DNA from: Molanna angustata
Taxonomy: Eukaryota > Arthropoda > Insecta > Trichoptera > Molannidae
Assembly (NCBI GenBank): GCA_963576475.1
Contig: OY754987.1
Span: 7,414,536-7,478,535, forward strand
DNA length: 64,000 nucleotides
Reading direction: 5' to 3'
The position numbers and the translations under genes were made by a program. A model generated the notes under the pieces. The model did not search any database and was not told the DNA's origin. It was given only the letters and a program-made list of their open reading frames with translations. This document shows positions 10,144 to 19,521 of the stretch, piece after piece. Every line of letters begins with the position of its first letter. Within the stretch, counting starts at the first letter, position 1.

Positions 10144-10757
10144 CAACTGTCATTGTTGCCATAGCAACTGTCATTGTTGCCATGGCAAAGGTCATTGTTG
10201 CCATTGCAACTGTCATTGTTGCCATTGCAACGATCATTGTTGCCATAGCAACGGTCATTGTTGCCAAAGCAACTGTCATTGTTGCCATTGCAACGGTCAT
10301 TGTTGCCATAGCAACGGTCATTGTTGCCATGGCAACGGTCAATTTTGGCATAGAAACTGTCATTTTTGCCATAGCAACTATCATTGTGGCCATTGCAACG
10401 GTCATTGTTGCTATAGCAACGGTCATTGTTGCCATGGCAACGGTCAATATTGGCATAAAAACTGTCATTGTTGCCATAGCAACTATCATTGTTGCCATAG
10501 CAACGGTCAATATTGGCATAAAAACTGTCATTGTTGCCATAGCAACTATCATTGGTGCCATAGCAACGGTCATTGTTGCCATGGAAACTGTCATTGTTGC
10601 CATGGAAATGGTCATTATTGCCATGGTAACGGTCATTGTTGCCATAGAAACTGTCATTATTGCCATAGCAACTATAATTGTTGCCATAGCAACTGTCATT
10701 GTTGCCATGGCAACTGTCATTGTTGCCATAGCAACTGTCATTGTTGCCATAGCAACT
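10144..10757. repeat. 21-bp minisatellite of RFX X-box palindromes, 29 units
   Basis: Twenty-nine units of ACTGTCATTGTTGCCATAGC(A) repeat with a strict 21-bp period. Each unit centres on GTTGCCATRGCAAC, a near-perfect inverted repeat. By eye, twelve units match GTTGCCATRGCAAC exactly and most others differ by one or two bases. This core equals the known palindromic X-box bound by RFX-family factors (GTNRCC, 0-3 N, RGYAAC). Because 21 is a multiple of three, long ORFs open on both strands (MATMTVA-type repeats). These are artefacts, not proteins. Confidence 0.92.
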
Positions 10758-10759
10758 GG

Positions 10760-11010
10760 AAAAAAAGAAAAAATAAGGAAATAGTTTTTATAAAACCTGA
10801 CTCAAAAGTCTACATAAAAGAAGAAGAATTAGACTATACGAAATAGTTTGTTGAAAACTAACCCAAAGGTCTACAAAAAAGATAAAGGAGAAGAATTAGA
10901 CTAGAGGTTATAGTTTGTATATTGAATATGTATTGAACTTAACCTAAAATAGCAAGATAATTTTCCGATAGGAAATCATTATTTTGTTGTTTTGGTACAC
11001 GATAATTTTT
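10760..11010. other. Unassigned; diverged duplication
   Basis: Two loosely related segments, each running from AAGTCTACA or AAGGTCTACA through GAAGAATTAGACTA, lie about 75 bp apart (10808 and 10866). No coding potential. Confidence 0.35.
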
Positions 11011-11260
11011 TTAAACCCGTAGGTATAATTTTCGCCAAACATCTTGAACGAGCTTCAGGTTGTGCTGAGCGCAGATTTGTGTATTTTTGCTTCGTTGGTT
11101 TACGTGCAAATCGCCCCTTTTACATACAACCGGATTTGGAGTAACCGTTTCTTCATCAGGATGGATGAAAACTCTCTTTGTAAAATAGTGTCCGGTAGAA
11201 CAGTGGCACATCTGCACTCTCCTTCTTTGTACATTTATTTAAGATTTGGTACACGGTAAA
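11011..11260 (-). other. Unrecognised ORF region
   Basis: The minus strand has an open stretch of about 68 codons containing FTKRVFIHPDEETVTPNPVV and then CKRGDLHVNQRSKNTQICAQ. The plus strand is also open. The composition looks more protein-like than most of the window, but I recognise no domain or initiation context. It may be a transposon or host exon remnant. Confidence 0.2.
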
Positions 11261-11657
11261 TACACAATAAGTACACATATATCCCTTAAGACATATAAAA
11301 ATAACAAAATTTGTTTACAGAAATAGAACTGAATATTTTTTATGGAATTTTCAGTAAGAACAAAATAAAATAACAAACAAATAGACAATCCTGCTTATTT
11401 TTTACATTTTTTCATACTTGACTTGCTTTCATAATCATTTATTTTTATCAAAACATTTCTTCGCGAAATATCCCCAAGGGTTTGGTGTGATAATCCTTTT
11501 GCCCCTAAAAATGTTAAAAAAGGAAAAAAATGGCCAACATCGTAAGGAACAATTAAATAAGTGTTTTACATGGAAAATAATAATGTACAAGGATTAGTAT
11601 GCAAGATGGTGGAAGAAACAAGATAAAGAAATTAAAAATTCATTTACATAAAGATTA

Positions 11658-11932
11658 TTAAAAAAAAACACGATTTTTGCGTAAAGTCGTTTTCTTAAAA
11701 GGATCATTTATTTTATTTTTTTGTAAGTAGATGATTGTTGTGAATTTTTTAACTGAAATTTTTTCACGACTTGATTCGCTGACATAATCTGTAGTTTGGA
11801 TTTTGAACGTTGAAATATTTTGTAAAAAAAGACTTAAGACTATATAGATCGGTAGTAGAGTGACTAACGCGCTTATTAACACGCAGTCAACGAAGTTTTG
11901 AATTGCACCTCGACCTGTTTCGCTCACTATTA
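11658..11932 (-). other. Unrecognised ORF abutting a HINE insertion
   Basis: About 90 sense codons on the minus strand read IVSETGRGAIQNFVDCVLIS, a hydrophobic stretch LISALVTLLPIYIVLSLFL that could span a membrane, and a basic tail (KKFTTIIYLQKNK) before the stop. The frame starts exactly where the HINE end lies (11933), so any upstream part was cut off. I do not recognise the family, and chance is possible at this length. Confidence 0.2.
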
Positions 11933-12962
11933 CTAGTTGCATGTAACACATGAGATCCAACTGTCGATAGCGATAGTACGTATAGTTGAAGAATAAGTAC
12001 TAAACTATAAACCCATAAATACAAATTATTTAATATTTTAAGATATTTGGTAGTCTATACAACACATGTACCTAGGTATGTATGTCAAGATAGGATAGTA
12101 TGGAGGTCAGTCCTTTGATCCTACCCAGAATATGAAAACAGAATGATGGTATGTATGTATGTTTGGAGATTAGTATCAAACTATAAAGTCTTCTTAGATA
12201 TTGTGTGTAGGCTATTGCCATACAAATTGTATGAAGCAATGTCGTCACTAAATTCAATTTTTATAAAAATTGTTACAAGAAATTTGAGATGTGCTAATAC
12301 GATGTTAATATTTTTTATAGAAAATTAAATTATCTAGTTGGGGTGTTTCGGCTTTTTTCTATATTTTAAAACAAATTGGAAATATAGGAAGTTAAACTCA
12401 TAATTATATCATAAAAAAATATTTTTCTTAAAAAAAATGTTTGAGAAACCCGGGAATTTTTTTGAAAAAATTAATTTTAGATTTTGTATTTGTCTATGTT
12501 TATACTAATTTTCAGCGTTCTAGCTTTTACGGTTTTTGAAATAAATGGAAAAATAGACCAAAATTTCAAAAGTTGATAACCCCTGACTAAAACAAAAATT
12601 CACAATACTGAGTATAAAAGTTTTGTAGGACTATAACTGTTTATATATTCTGAAAATTTTGGCTCTGTAAATTGAGCGGATCAAAAGTTATAAGGGGGGA
12701 CGGACACACACACACACCACACACACACCCACACACAGACACACACACACACACACACACAGACACACACAAAACTCACATAAAATATTCTTTCCCAAAT
12801 TCTGAGTAAATCCATGTATGGGAACGTATATGCTGCGAGGCCTCTATTAGCATGCAAAAAGTCCACTACACCATACAAAATTTTCCTTCGTACACGCATC
12901 TTGGCTTAATAATGTCGATTCATTAAGAGAATTGAATTCTCATGAACGAATCGACAGTTGGA
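11933..12962 (-). mobile_element. HINE, full length, reverse orientation
   Basis: Read on the minus strand, it starts TCCAACTGTCGATTCG at 12962. A stem-loop follows in which GAGAAT pairs with ATTCTC; the copy at 6.1 kb has GAGAAC with GTTCTC, a compensatory change. A (TG)n-like core comes next (12705-12770). The 3' inverted repeat ATCGACAGTTGGA, the palindrome CATGTGTTACATG and CAACTAG end the element at 11933. With the 52.2-kb copy it forms a subfamily distinct from the 6.1-, 21.0- and 46.5-kb copies. Confidence 0.65.
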
Positions 12963-12964
12963 CA

Positions 12965-13325
12965 AGCATTTTTGCTTAGTTAAGGAAATGTGTGAGAATC
13001 TATAATATGTTTTTGTTCTTCTTTAGTCATGTTTGATCAACTATAGGCCTCTTCTAAACTCTTCCACTTATTTCTGCATAGCGTTGTTTGCTCCCATCTT
13101 GTGTTATTGTTACAATGACATACCCCATAATGTGTTTTTATAAGGTAATGCATGCAGGAGGGCTGACCTTGACACGTTCTTAATACTTTCTTACTTTGTC
13201 TTAGGTCCGAATGCAGAGTCCTACCTAAATACTAAATTCTAAATACTAACCATGTTTTCATTGCACAGTAGCTCACTTAAGTTAGGAGATCACGTGGCTT
13301 TCTAACTGGAGGATGTTACGACGTT
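12965..13325. other. Unassigned spacer
   Basis: The stretch AGGAAATGTGTGAGAATCTA and following 20 bp (12974-13020) recurs at about 38,722 next to an RTE-like tail, so part of this is repeat-derived. Nothing else is recognised. Confidence 0.35.
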
Positions 13326-13675
13326 TTTCTATGAGAATTGAAATTTTCGGATTTTGCAAACCATCTCATTAATTTCAACCATAATTTTGATAAAGAAAAT
13401 GGATTAAAATTTTTATACATAAATGGTCAAGGACTTAAGCTAGATAATTTAGAAGCATTTGAAATAAAGAAGGCGATTAATAAAAAGGAAAATATAATAA
13501 ATAATCAGATTAATTTAAATAATTCGCCACTTCTTAATATCTTCCCCCTTAAAAATACCGCAGCAAATCGAAACATACGTCACCCCGCGCTTTCTCCTGC
13601 CCCCGTCCCCTCCGTACATACACCCGTTATTCCAAGCACAGTATCTACACCGCACACATTCACCAGTTAGTATAA
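13326..13675 (+). mobile_element. Penelope-like element 3' end (GIY-YIG C-terminus)
   Basis: The frame reads LKFSDFANHLINFNHNFDK, then LKFLYINGQGLKLDNLEAFE, then IKKAINKKENIINNQINLNN and SPLLN. This order ('FAxHL...H', 'L...xxGxKLxxLExxEI', 'LNxQ...PLLN') is what I know from the end of the GIY-YIG endonuclease domain and C-terminus of Penelope-like retroelements. Catalytic GIY and YIG residues would lie upstream and are absent, so the copy is 5' truncated. There is no natural ATG. A proline/serine/threonine-rich tail follows before a TAG stop. It is not a host gene. The family is inferred from motif spacing only. Confidence 0.45.
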
Positions 13676-13796
13676 ATTCGTCCGGAAGAAGAAGAAGAAG
13701 CGGTCCACTTCGAAAACGTTAGACGTTACAAATACTCAAATTAGTGGTATTTACAAAGTATAATTAATTTATTTATTTGTTAAAATAAATAAATAA

Positions 13797-13960
13797 CACG
13801 CATCCAATAACAAGTTGCCACATTCTGGAAACTTACGATATTAATCGTCTCATAGATCCAGACTGAAGACACAATTAAAAACTGTGTCTCCACCGGGATT
13901 CAAACCCGGGACCCTTTGATCAGCAGTCAGATACCTAACCAACGATTAGATGCAACAATA
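13797..13960 (-). mobile_element. SINE-1, tRNA-derived, antisense
   Basis: On the minus strand it shows TTGGTTAGGTATCTGACTGC (A-box region), GATCAAAGGGTCCCGGGTTT then GAATCCCGG (B box), GTGGAGACACAGTTTTTAAT, and CAGAATGTGGCAACTTGTTA ending near GCGTGTTATT. Copies at 23.69 and 33.22 kb share this organisation. The head is tRNA-like and the body is family-specific. Confidence 0.8.
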
Positions 13961-13964
13961 ATAT

Positions 13965-14280
13965 TTTTTTGTTTTTACATGTTTAAATGTACAAACAGTG
14001 GAAATCATAACAATATCATAGAATAATAATAGTAGGTATAGAATACTCTTTAGCCTGCAGTAAATGCGACTGCTTTATGTTGACTAATTTGGTTAACATT
14101 TTACTACGAGCATTCAGTAATCATTTGGCAGTCTGCGTCTGCTGGTAGACGAACAATGTCTACCAGCAGAGTCATACATATATTGACACGAGCAGGCCAA
14201 TAAAACAGCTTCACTTTTTCAGCGAGGTATGTATTTTATGGGAATAAGTATTTAATTATATAGTTTTATTATTATTCTAT
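13965..14280. other. Unassigned spacer with short hairpin
   Basis: An inverted pair TCTGCTGGTAGAC...GTCTACCAGCAGA (about 14139-14169) forms a 13-bp stem with a short loop. Otherwise no feature is recognised. Confidence 0.4.
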
Positions 14281-14282
14281 GA

Positions 14283-14822
14283 ATAATTCTTGTAGGAAAA
14301 TAATAAGCATACTCCGATTTTAGACATTTATCTTAAATTTCTAAAAAAATATAAGGTATAGAGCAATATTTTTTTTATAAATTAAAGAAGAACAAAATAC
14401 CTGGAAAAATATGATATGATGTTGCATTAACGCATCAGGTGAAGTAAATAAACCAAATAAACTTTTATTACGCAATGGCGCTGAATGGAAAATAAATGTT
14501 TTTTAGGTTTATTTACTAAACCTGAAGCATTACTGCAACGTCACAACATATTTTTCTAGATATTTTTGTCTTCTTTAATTGAAAAAAATATATATTACTC
14601 TACGCCTTATAGTTTATTAAAAATATATGATAAACGTTGAAAATCGGGGTATGCCATTATTTTTCTACAAGAATTTATACAGAACATTATCAAAAAGTTA
14701 AGGTTTATTTTTGTTTTTTAATACCCAAACTATCTAAATTATTTTTTTCAAAACGATTTGATAAGAAATAATGATGGTATATCAAATTGAAAAATAGGTA
14801 CGTTGGCAGCAGTCCCCCCTTA
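14283..14822. mobile_element. Fold-back MITE, left-truncated copy
   Basis: Two long imperfect arms face each other. The left (14295-14470) starts near TGTAGGAAAATAATAAGCAT and ends at GTTGCATTAACGCATCAGG. The right (about 14520-14690) is its reverse complement. The right terminus ends GGTACGTTGGCAGCAGTCCC (14797-14819). The fuller copy at 56.94 kb shows the matching left terminus GACTGCTGCCAACGTA. The corresponding left end is missing here. No ORF. Confidence 0.7.
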
Positions 14823-14824
14823 AG

Positions 14825-15650
14825 TTGTTTGTAATTAACATTCTCTGAAGAAAATTTTTGAGTATAAAATTTCATATACTGTGTAATACTTCTGTGGTTT
14901 TCTCGAACAGAAAACAAAGCCAAGCCAAATGTCAACAGTAAGTATAATTGAATTACAAACGTATCTAATTAATATTATGTAATTGTATCGTTAATGTTTA
15001 ATTGTCCCATAAATGTATCATATTACGTAATAAAGAAGAAAGATAATATTTTTAATCTAAGTCAAGAAGACGTTAAAATGTCGGAAATTATTAAGAGTTT
15101 CCTATTTCACTAATGTAGAATGTGACACAAATTGCCTCTGTAGTTATAAATGTATAAGTTAAATAGTATATAAGTACCTACTGTTCAAAAATTATATTTA
15201 ATGATTAAAGTTCCTTATGTTATTTAGTTGTCATCGAGATCGAAAAAATATTTTCATTTTTTAACGATTTTCTTTAATATTTATAAAGACTTCTCATCCA
15301 AAAATATATATAACCACAAATGTTGATTTCCTTATACTTCCCCAAGATTTTTTTATAGGAAAACAGGGTCATTATATTATTCATTTAATAATCATTCTAT
15401 ATATAGCGTTGTGAACAAAACTATTATTACATTGTATTACGCATCTAGAGAATGAAAAAAAAAATGAAAAAACATATACATATTTAAGTTTTATATAAAA
15501 CTAGTACCCAGCAGACGTCCTGCCTGTTTAATTATTTACCTCCAAATATGTAAAAATGGTTGATTTTTTTTTTGTAATATTTTATCTTATTATTTATCAA
15601 TTATATATTTTTTTTAAACAAATATAATAAAAAAGAATAACAACATAAGT
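14825..15650. other. Unassigned AT-rich spacer
   Basis: Very AT-rich with no identifiable coding. At 15,503-15,540, CTAGTACCCAGCAGACGTCC plus TGCCTGTTTAATTATTTACC resembles the leader of the X-box array at 10.07 kb. Confidence 0.35.
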
Positions 15651-15654
15651 GATT

Positions 15655-16015
15655 GTAACTTAATCAGCCCACCTTTGATTTCATGTTGCATGTACTCACT
15701 GCTGGTAACAAAACAATGAATTATTCCTGTATAATGTGGATCCTGAAAAGGGTCTTGGACATACAGAATAATATCTCCACAGAGCTGATTTTTTCCAAAT
15801 TATTATACGTGGTAAGGCATCGGTACAATGGCGAATTCTGAGCAGCATTAGTGTTCGTTTGTCTAAGAAGAACGTTGAGGTGTGCCTTGTTAATCTGTTT
15901 GGTATGTTGAAGATAATAATTTTCATAATGTCTGTACAGTCAATATTGGAGTTTATTATGTCATTATAAGGTACATTAAGTCTGAGATCCTTCGTCTTGT
16001 TGTCTGTAAAGTCTG
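15655..16015 (-). mobile_element. Jockey/CR1-like LINE C-terminal remnant
   Basis: Minus-strand frames read DLRLNVPYNDIINSNIDC, then FNIPNRLTRHTSTFFL, then after a shift RTHTNAAQNSPLYRCLTTYN. A peptide with 'R...TxF...NSPLYR...YN' matches the terminal region of Jockey-like ORF2 proteins just before the stop. Several frameshifts. No catalytic region. Confidence 0.45.
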
Positions 16016-16084
16016 CAATTCATGTTTGTAGTTATTACCAAATTTTTACTTTATGTTTTTCAAAGATATTTGCTGTCGTCGATA

Positions 16085-16310
16085 ATACGAGATATTAATA
16101 ACAATTAAGTGCTACAAATAATAATTCGCGTTACGCACTTTTTCGAAAGGATTCGTAGATCAATGCGTAAATTTTAAATTATTTAATAGATCAAAATAAA
16201 ATGCAACAAACGCATCAAGCTTTCAATTGGGAATAGTTCACCCATCCAGATACTTAACATATCAAAGTATTAGGCTCTGAGGAGGTCGCTATACTACCTA
16301 TCAACGTTTA
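16085..16310 (+). repeat. Dispersed repeat E
   Basis: AATTAAGTGCTACAAATAAT, GATCAATGCGTAAATT, ATGCAACAAACGCATCAAGC and CACCCATCCAGATACTTA recur at 54.78-54.96 kb (direct) and 60.00-60.12 kb (inverse). A non-coding dispersed repeat of unknown class. Confidence 0.6.
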
Positions 16311-16314
16311 TTTT

Positions 16315-16810
16315 TTTTATTATGTTAGTTTTCTTATAAAGCATTACTATTTTATACTTAACCGTCCATAATTCTTTGCTTAAAAGGAAAAATAACGTTA
16401 TTGGTGTGAAAAAAATGAGTTCGTGTAAAAATATTATTAAATAAACAAAAAATAGTGTAAATAGACGCCATCTCTGGAGAATTTACGTAAACATACAAAA
16501 TAATAAACGAGTTATAAACAGTTGTATTTAAAGTTTAGTATTCTCAGTTTTATTAAAGTACCTATAGCTTCCTTTGAGTGGACATGGGCTGACCATGTAA
16601 CTAGCAAGTTCAGCAGCTGATCGAATAGAGTCTTTCTTAAAAACGGTAGCAAAATCAAATGGATTATTATTAAATACATACATAAGTAATGTGATATATC
16701 TTCGTGTCGACGGAGATTCCCGAATGTGGAATCGGACGCTTTATTATTATTGTTTTGTTATATTGCGTGGTGATATTTTAAGAAACTGTATATATTTATA
16801 CATACATACA
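16315..16810. other. Unassigned AT-rich spacer
   Basis: Nothing recognised. Ends in CATACATACATATACATACC simple sequence that belongs to the following LINE tail. Confidence 0.35.
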
Positions 16811-16811
16811 T

Positions 16812-16868
16812 ATACATACCATCACGCCATATCCCTTACGGGGTAAGCAGAGAGAACCGAAATATAAT
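16812..16868 (-). mobile_element. LINE-alpha solo 3' tail
   Basis: A 55-bp terminal stub, CCATCACGCCATATCCCTTA followed by CGGGGTAAGCAGAGAGAACC, equals the end of LINE-alpha on the minus strand. Extreme 5' truncation is typical of target-primed insertion. Confidence 0.7.
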
Positions 16869-16871
16869 TAT

Positions 16872-17100
16872 AATTCGTGCATTGACAAGACAACCTTTAA
16901 TCACCAGCGAAATCAGGTCCAGAAGATTAGCTTGGATTGGACATGATGTCAGATCAGGGGAAGAAAGAGCCACAAAACGTATCCTGCAAAATAACCCTGA
17001 CTGGGAGTCCACTGCAGCTGACAGGAAGGCTTGGAAAGCTATTGTTCAGGAGGCTAAAGCTCTACCGGAGTTGTATGACCATCGGAAGTAAGTAAGTATA
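16872..17100 (+). mobile_element. LINE tail, LAWIGH-type
   Basis: An open frame of about 70 codons reads TRQPLITSEIRSRRLAWIGH, then DVRSGEERATKRIL and AWKAIVQEAKAL before a stop. This is the 'RRLRWxGH...W...V..AKA' tail found after RT in RTE-like or related LINEs. It is distinct from LINE-alpha and 5' truncated immediately after the LINE-alpha stub. Confidence 0.55.
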
Positions 17101-17182
17101 TTTATAATTTGTAATTATATTGTATGTAAATAAAGTCAACATGAATCGTATTCTGGACTTATTAATTACATACATAACAAAT

Positions 17183-17775
17183 ACCATCACGGAATGTCCT
17201 TCACGGCCGGCGTAGGCCGAGAGTTGAACGCCATATTTTTCTATCTTAGCACACATTCATCACTTCGTTAACATTCATGCATCGTCTCATACGAGTTCCT
17301 CTGATGTTTTTATGTCATGCCATCTCTGATGTCATGCCATCCCTTTCTTGGGCGTCCCACATCTTCTTCCTCCGATTCTGACAGATTGTTTCTTTGTCGG
17401 GCGTTCCTCAGTCATTCATACCATGTAGCCAAACCATCTCAATGTGTTCATTTTCATTCTATTAATGACATCTTTCTTCATCTTATGTCCACAATTTATA
17501 TCCCTGTCAAACATCGTTCTATTACAATTTTTATCTTAGCGATCTCATTTTAACTGCATTATTTGTTCTACTTCGTGCGATTTCTGCCATGTTCAGGTTT
17601 CACTCGCATACTTCAAGGTTGGCAATAAGATAGTGTTATGAATTGCAAATTTGGCTTGATTTGATTTGTTGCGATCATTCATAACTGATCTAAGTGCTCC
17701 ATTCACTCTATAAATCCTGCCATATTTTGCCATAAATCTTCTTTTGATATCCTTATCAGATTGTCCATTCCATTG
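17183..17775 (-). mobile_element. LINE-alpha fragment, antisense
   Basis: Plus-strand ACCATCACGGAATGTCC, then CATCGTCTCATACG and CTTTCTTGGGCGTCCCAC, are reverse complements of the LINE-alpha tail and of its GRPRKGWHD coding region. Farther right, segments equivalent to MRSLRRICNRTM and ALRPVMND are recognisable. Many indels; no intact frame. Confidence 0.7.
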
Positions 17776-17856
17776 TATTATTATAAATGAATGAAATTGG
17801 CAAAGTTTTGAAAGTGGGTCCCTTAATATTGCATTTCCATAGAATCACGTATAGTT

Positions 17857-18140
17857 CTTTAATTATGAATTTGGACGAGCTGTAGAAATTAGATAACTAA
17901 GAAGAGTATGTAACAGAACAATATAAAGATAAATTATGAATGTGGACGAGCTGTAGAAATTAGATAACTAAGAAGAGTATGTAACAGAACAATATAAAGA
18001 TAAATTATGAATGTGGACGAGCTGTAGAAATTAGATAACTAAGAAGAGTATGTAACAGAACAATATAATGATAAATTATGAATGTGGACGAGCTGTAGAA
18101 ATTAGATAACTAAGAAAAGTATGTAACAGAACAATATAAT
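17857..18140. repeat. 71-bp LINE-alpha-derived satellite, left block (4 units)
   Basis: Units start at about 17857, 17928, 17999 and 18070 with an exact 71-bp period. The unit contains GCTGTAGAAATTAGATAACT and AAGAAGAGTATGTAACAGAA. These align to the LINE-alpha coding segment for AVEMRSLRRICNRTMYD in the copy at 54.1 kb. This block prefers 'ATATAAAGATAAATT', whereas the right block has 'ATATAATGATAAATT'. It is cut at 18140 by a hAT insertion. Confidence 0.9.
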
Positions 18141-18237
18141 CAGGGCCGGATAAATCATAGAACAACCCGGAACAAGAAATCAGGGCGCTTGTCTAAAAAG
18201 GGCGCTTAAAATCCTAAAATGTTAATTATATAAATCG

Positions 18238-18312
18238 AAAATTCCCCAGGTATGGCACTCGGTTCTCTCTGCCTTCCCCGAAAGGGACACGGCGTGATGG
18301 TGTGTATGATAA
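18238..18312 (+). mobile_element. LINE-alpha 3' tail nested in hAT
   Basis: GGTATGGCACTCGGTTCTCT, CTGCCTTCCCCGAAAGG and GACACGGCGTGATGGTGTGT are the last roughly 70 bp of LINE-alpha. It is the innermost level of a satellite > hAT > LINE nest. Confidence 0.7.
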
Positions 18313-18374
18313 AATTCTGCGGTGTTAATATCTTGTCCGTCTATTACCGTGCTATTCGTAAACATATATAGTCG

Positions 18375-18377
<3 letters not shown>

Positions 18378-18439
<62 letters not shown>
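18378..18439. repeat. (AC)n microsatellite
   Basis: About 31 uninterrupted AC dinucleotides within the hAT element. The CVCVCV ORF on the minus strand is an artefact. Confidence 0.95.
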
Positions 18440-18441
<2 letters not shown>

Positions 18442-19445
18442 TAATCATTCTAATAATTTACTTGCTAAAGTGTTAAATTATCTACATAATGAAGCCAGCG
18501 CCCCCCTGTCTGAAATCGCCCGGGCGCTTCATAATGAATTTCATATGAGATGATAGCGGCGTGTTTGAAAACATTCCAGATGCTACACGCCACAGTAACT
18601 TTAATTATACATTATACTAAGAACTCTTATTGCTTGTTAATGAAACTACATAAGCCGTTTAAATAAGCGGAACCTGTCAGCAACTAATAGCAAGGTTTTC
18701 TAAAAAAGGGAAACGAAGTTCTTTAGAAATGTTATGATAATTTCAGTGAAGTTTTCCCTTTCGACTTTAGCGACATACTTACTTATTTTCTTCATATCGG
18801 TCGCCGACTCGTCACCTGACTCTTTCAATTATTCATATATTATTGTTTCTATCTCTCTCTTCTGTCTGATGTCAAATGTTAACACGTGTCCATATTTTTT
18901 ACGAGTCTAGTATAGACCATAGATTTTAATATATACCTATAACTAGATGGAATACTAGTCGGCAAAGTGTATCGAAATCAATGGGAGATTTCGTGTGCTG
19001 TTTTGTGTAAAATTCATTGGCATACCTCGTTTTATTAATATTAATTTATGTAGGTAATTTAGTTTGGTGTGATTTTAAATTTTTACTGGAATTTGATAGT
19101 TATATTGAGTTTATTTGAATTAAAAATAGTTTTTATGATATTTTTAGTGTTAACATTAGTTATTAAGTTTAGTTTATTTACATAATACTTGAGATAGTTA
19201 AAAGGACTTTTAAATTATATTTTACTTTAAACGGTTTATGTGATGATCCAATACTTTAAAAATTGTAAGACCTAAGGTTTTAGTTTAAAATGCCTACTTC
19301 TCAGGATACGGTACATACATGAATAGGAATAGGTAGAATTATAATTTATTTTTGTTCTTTGGTTTATATTAATATATTGATTTTTACTGTATAATATTGC
19401 ATAATATACTGCATAATATAATATTGAAATTCCAAACATTTGAGA

Positions 19446-19464
19446 AGGAGGGGGGGGGGGGGGC
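19446..19464. repeat. G homopolymer run
   Basis: A near-continuous run of G residues close to the right end of the hAT element. Its exact length is likely uncertain in the assembly. Confidence 0.85.
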
Positions 19465-19521
19465 GGTTTGAAATATATTGCTCTGGGCGCAAAAACATGT
19501 TTATCCGGCCCTGAATATAAT

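Larger units (their letters stand above)
18141..19513. mobile_element. hAT element, 1373 bp, inserted in satellite
   Basis: Terminal inverted repeats CAGGGCCGGATAAA and TTTATCCGGCCCTG bound the insertion. An 8-bp duplication of satellite sequence, AATATAAT (18133-18140 and 19514-19521), flanks it. TIR and duplication length are diagnostic for hAT. No transposase frame is visible, so it is non-autonomous. It carries its own passengers: a LINE-alpha tail, an (AC)n tract and a G-run near the right end. Confidence 0.9.

Noticed and set aside
10070..10784. Proteins of more than 220 residues on both strands (MATMTVA and VIVAIAT repeats)
   Set aside because: Both follow automatically from a 21-bp repeat lacking stops. 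No start context, no domain.
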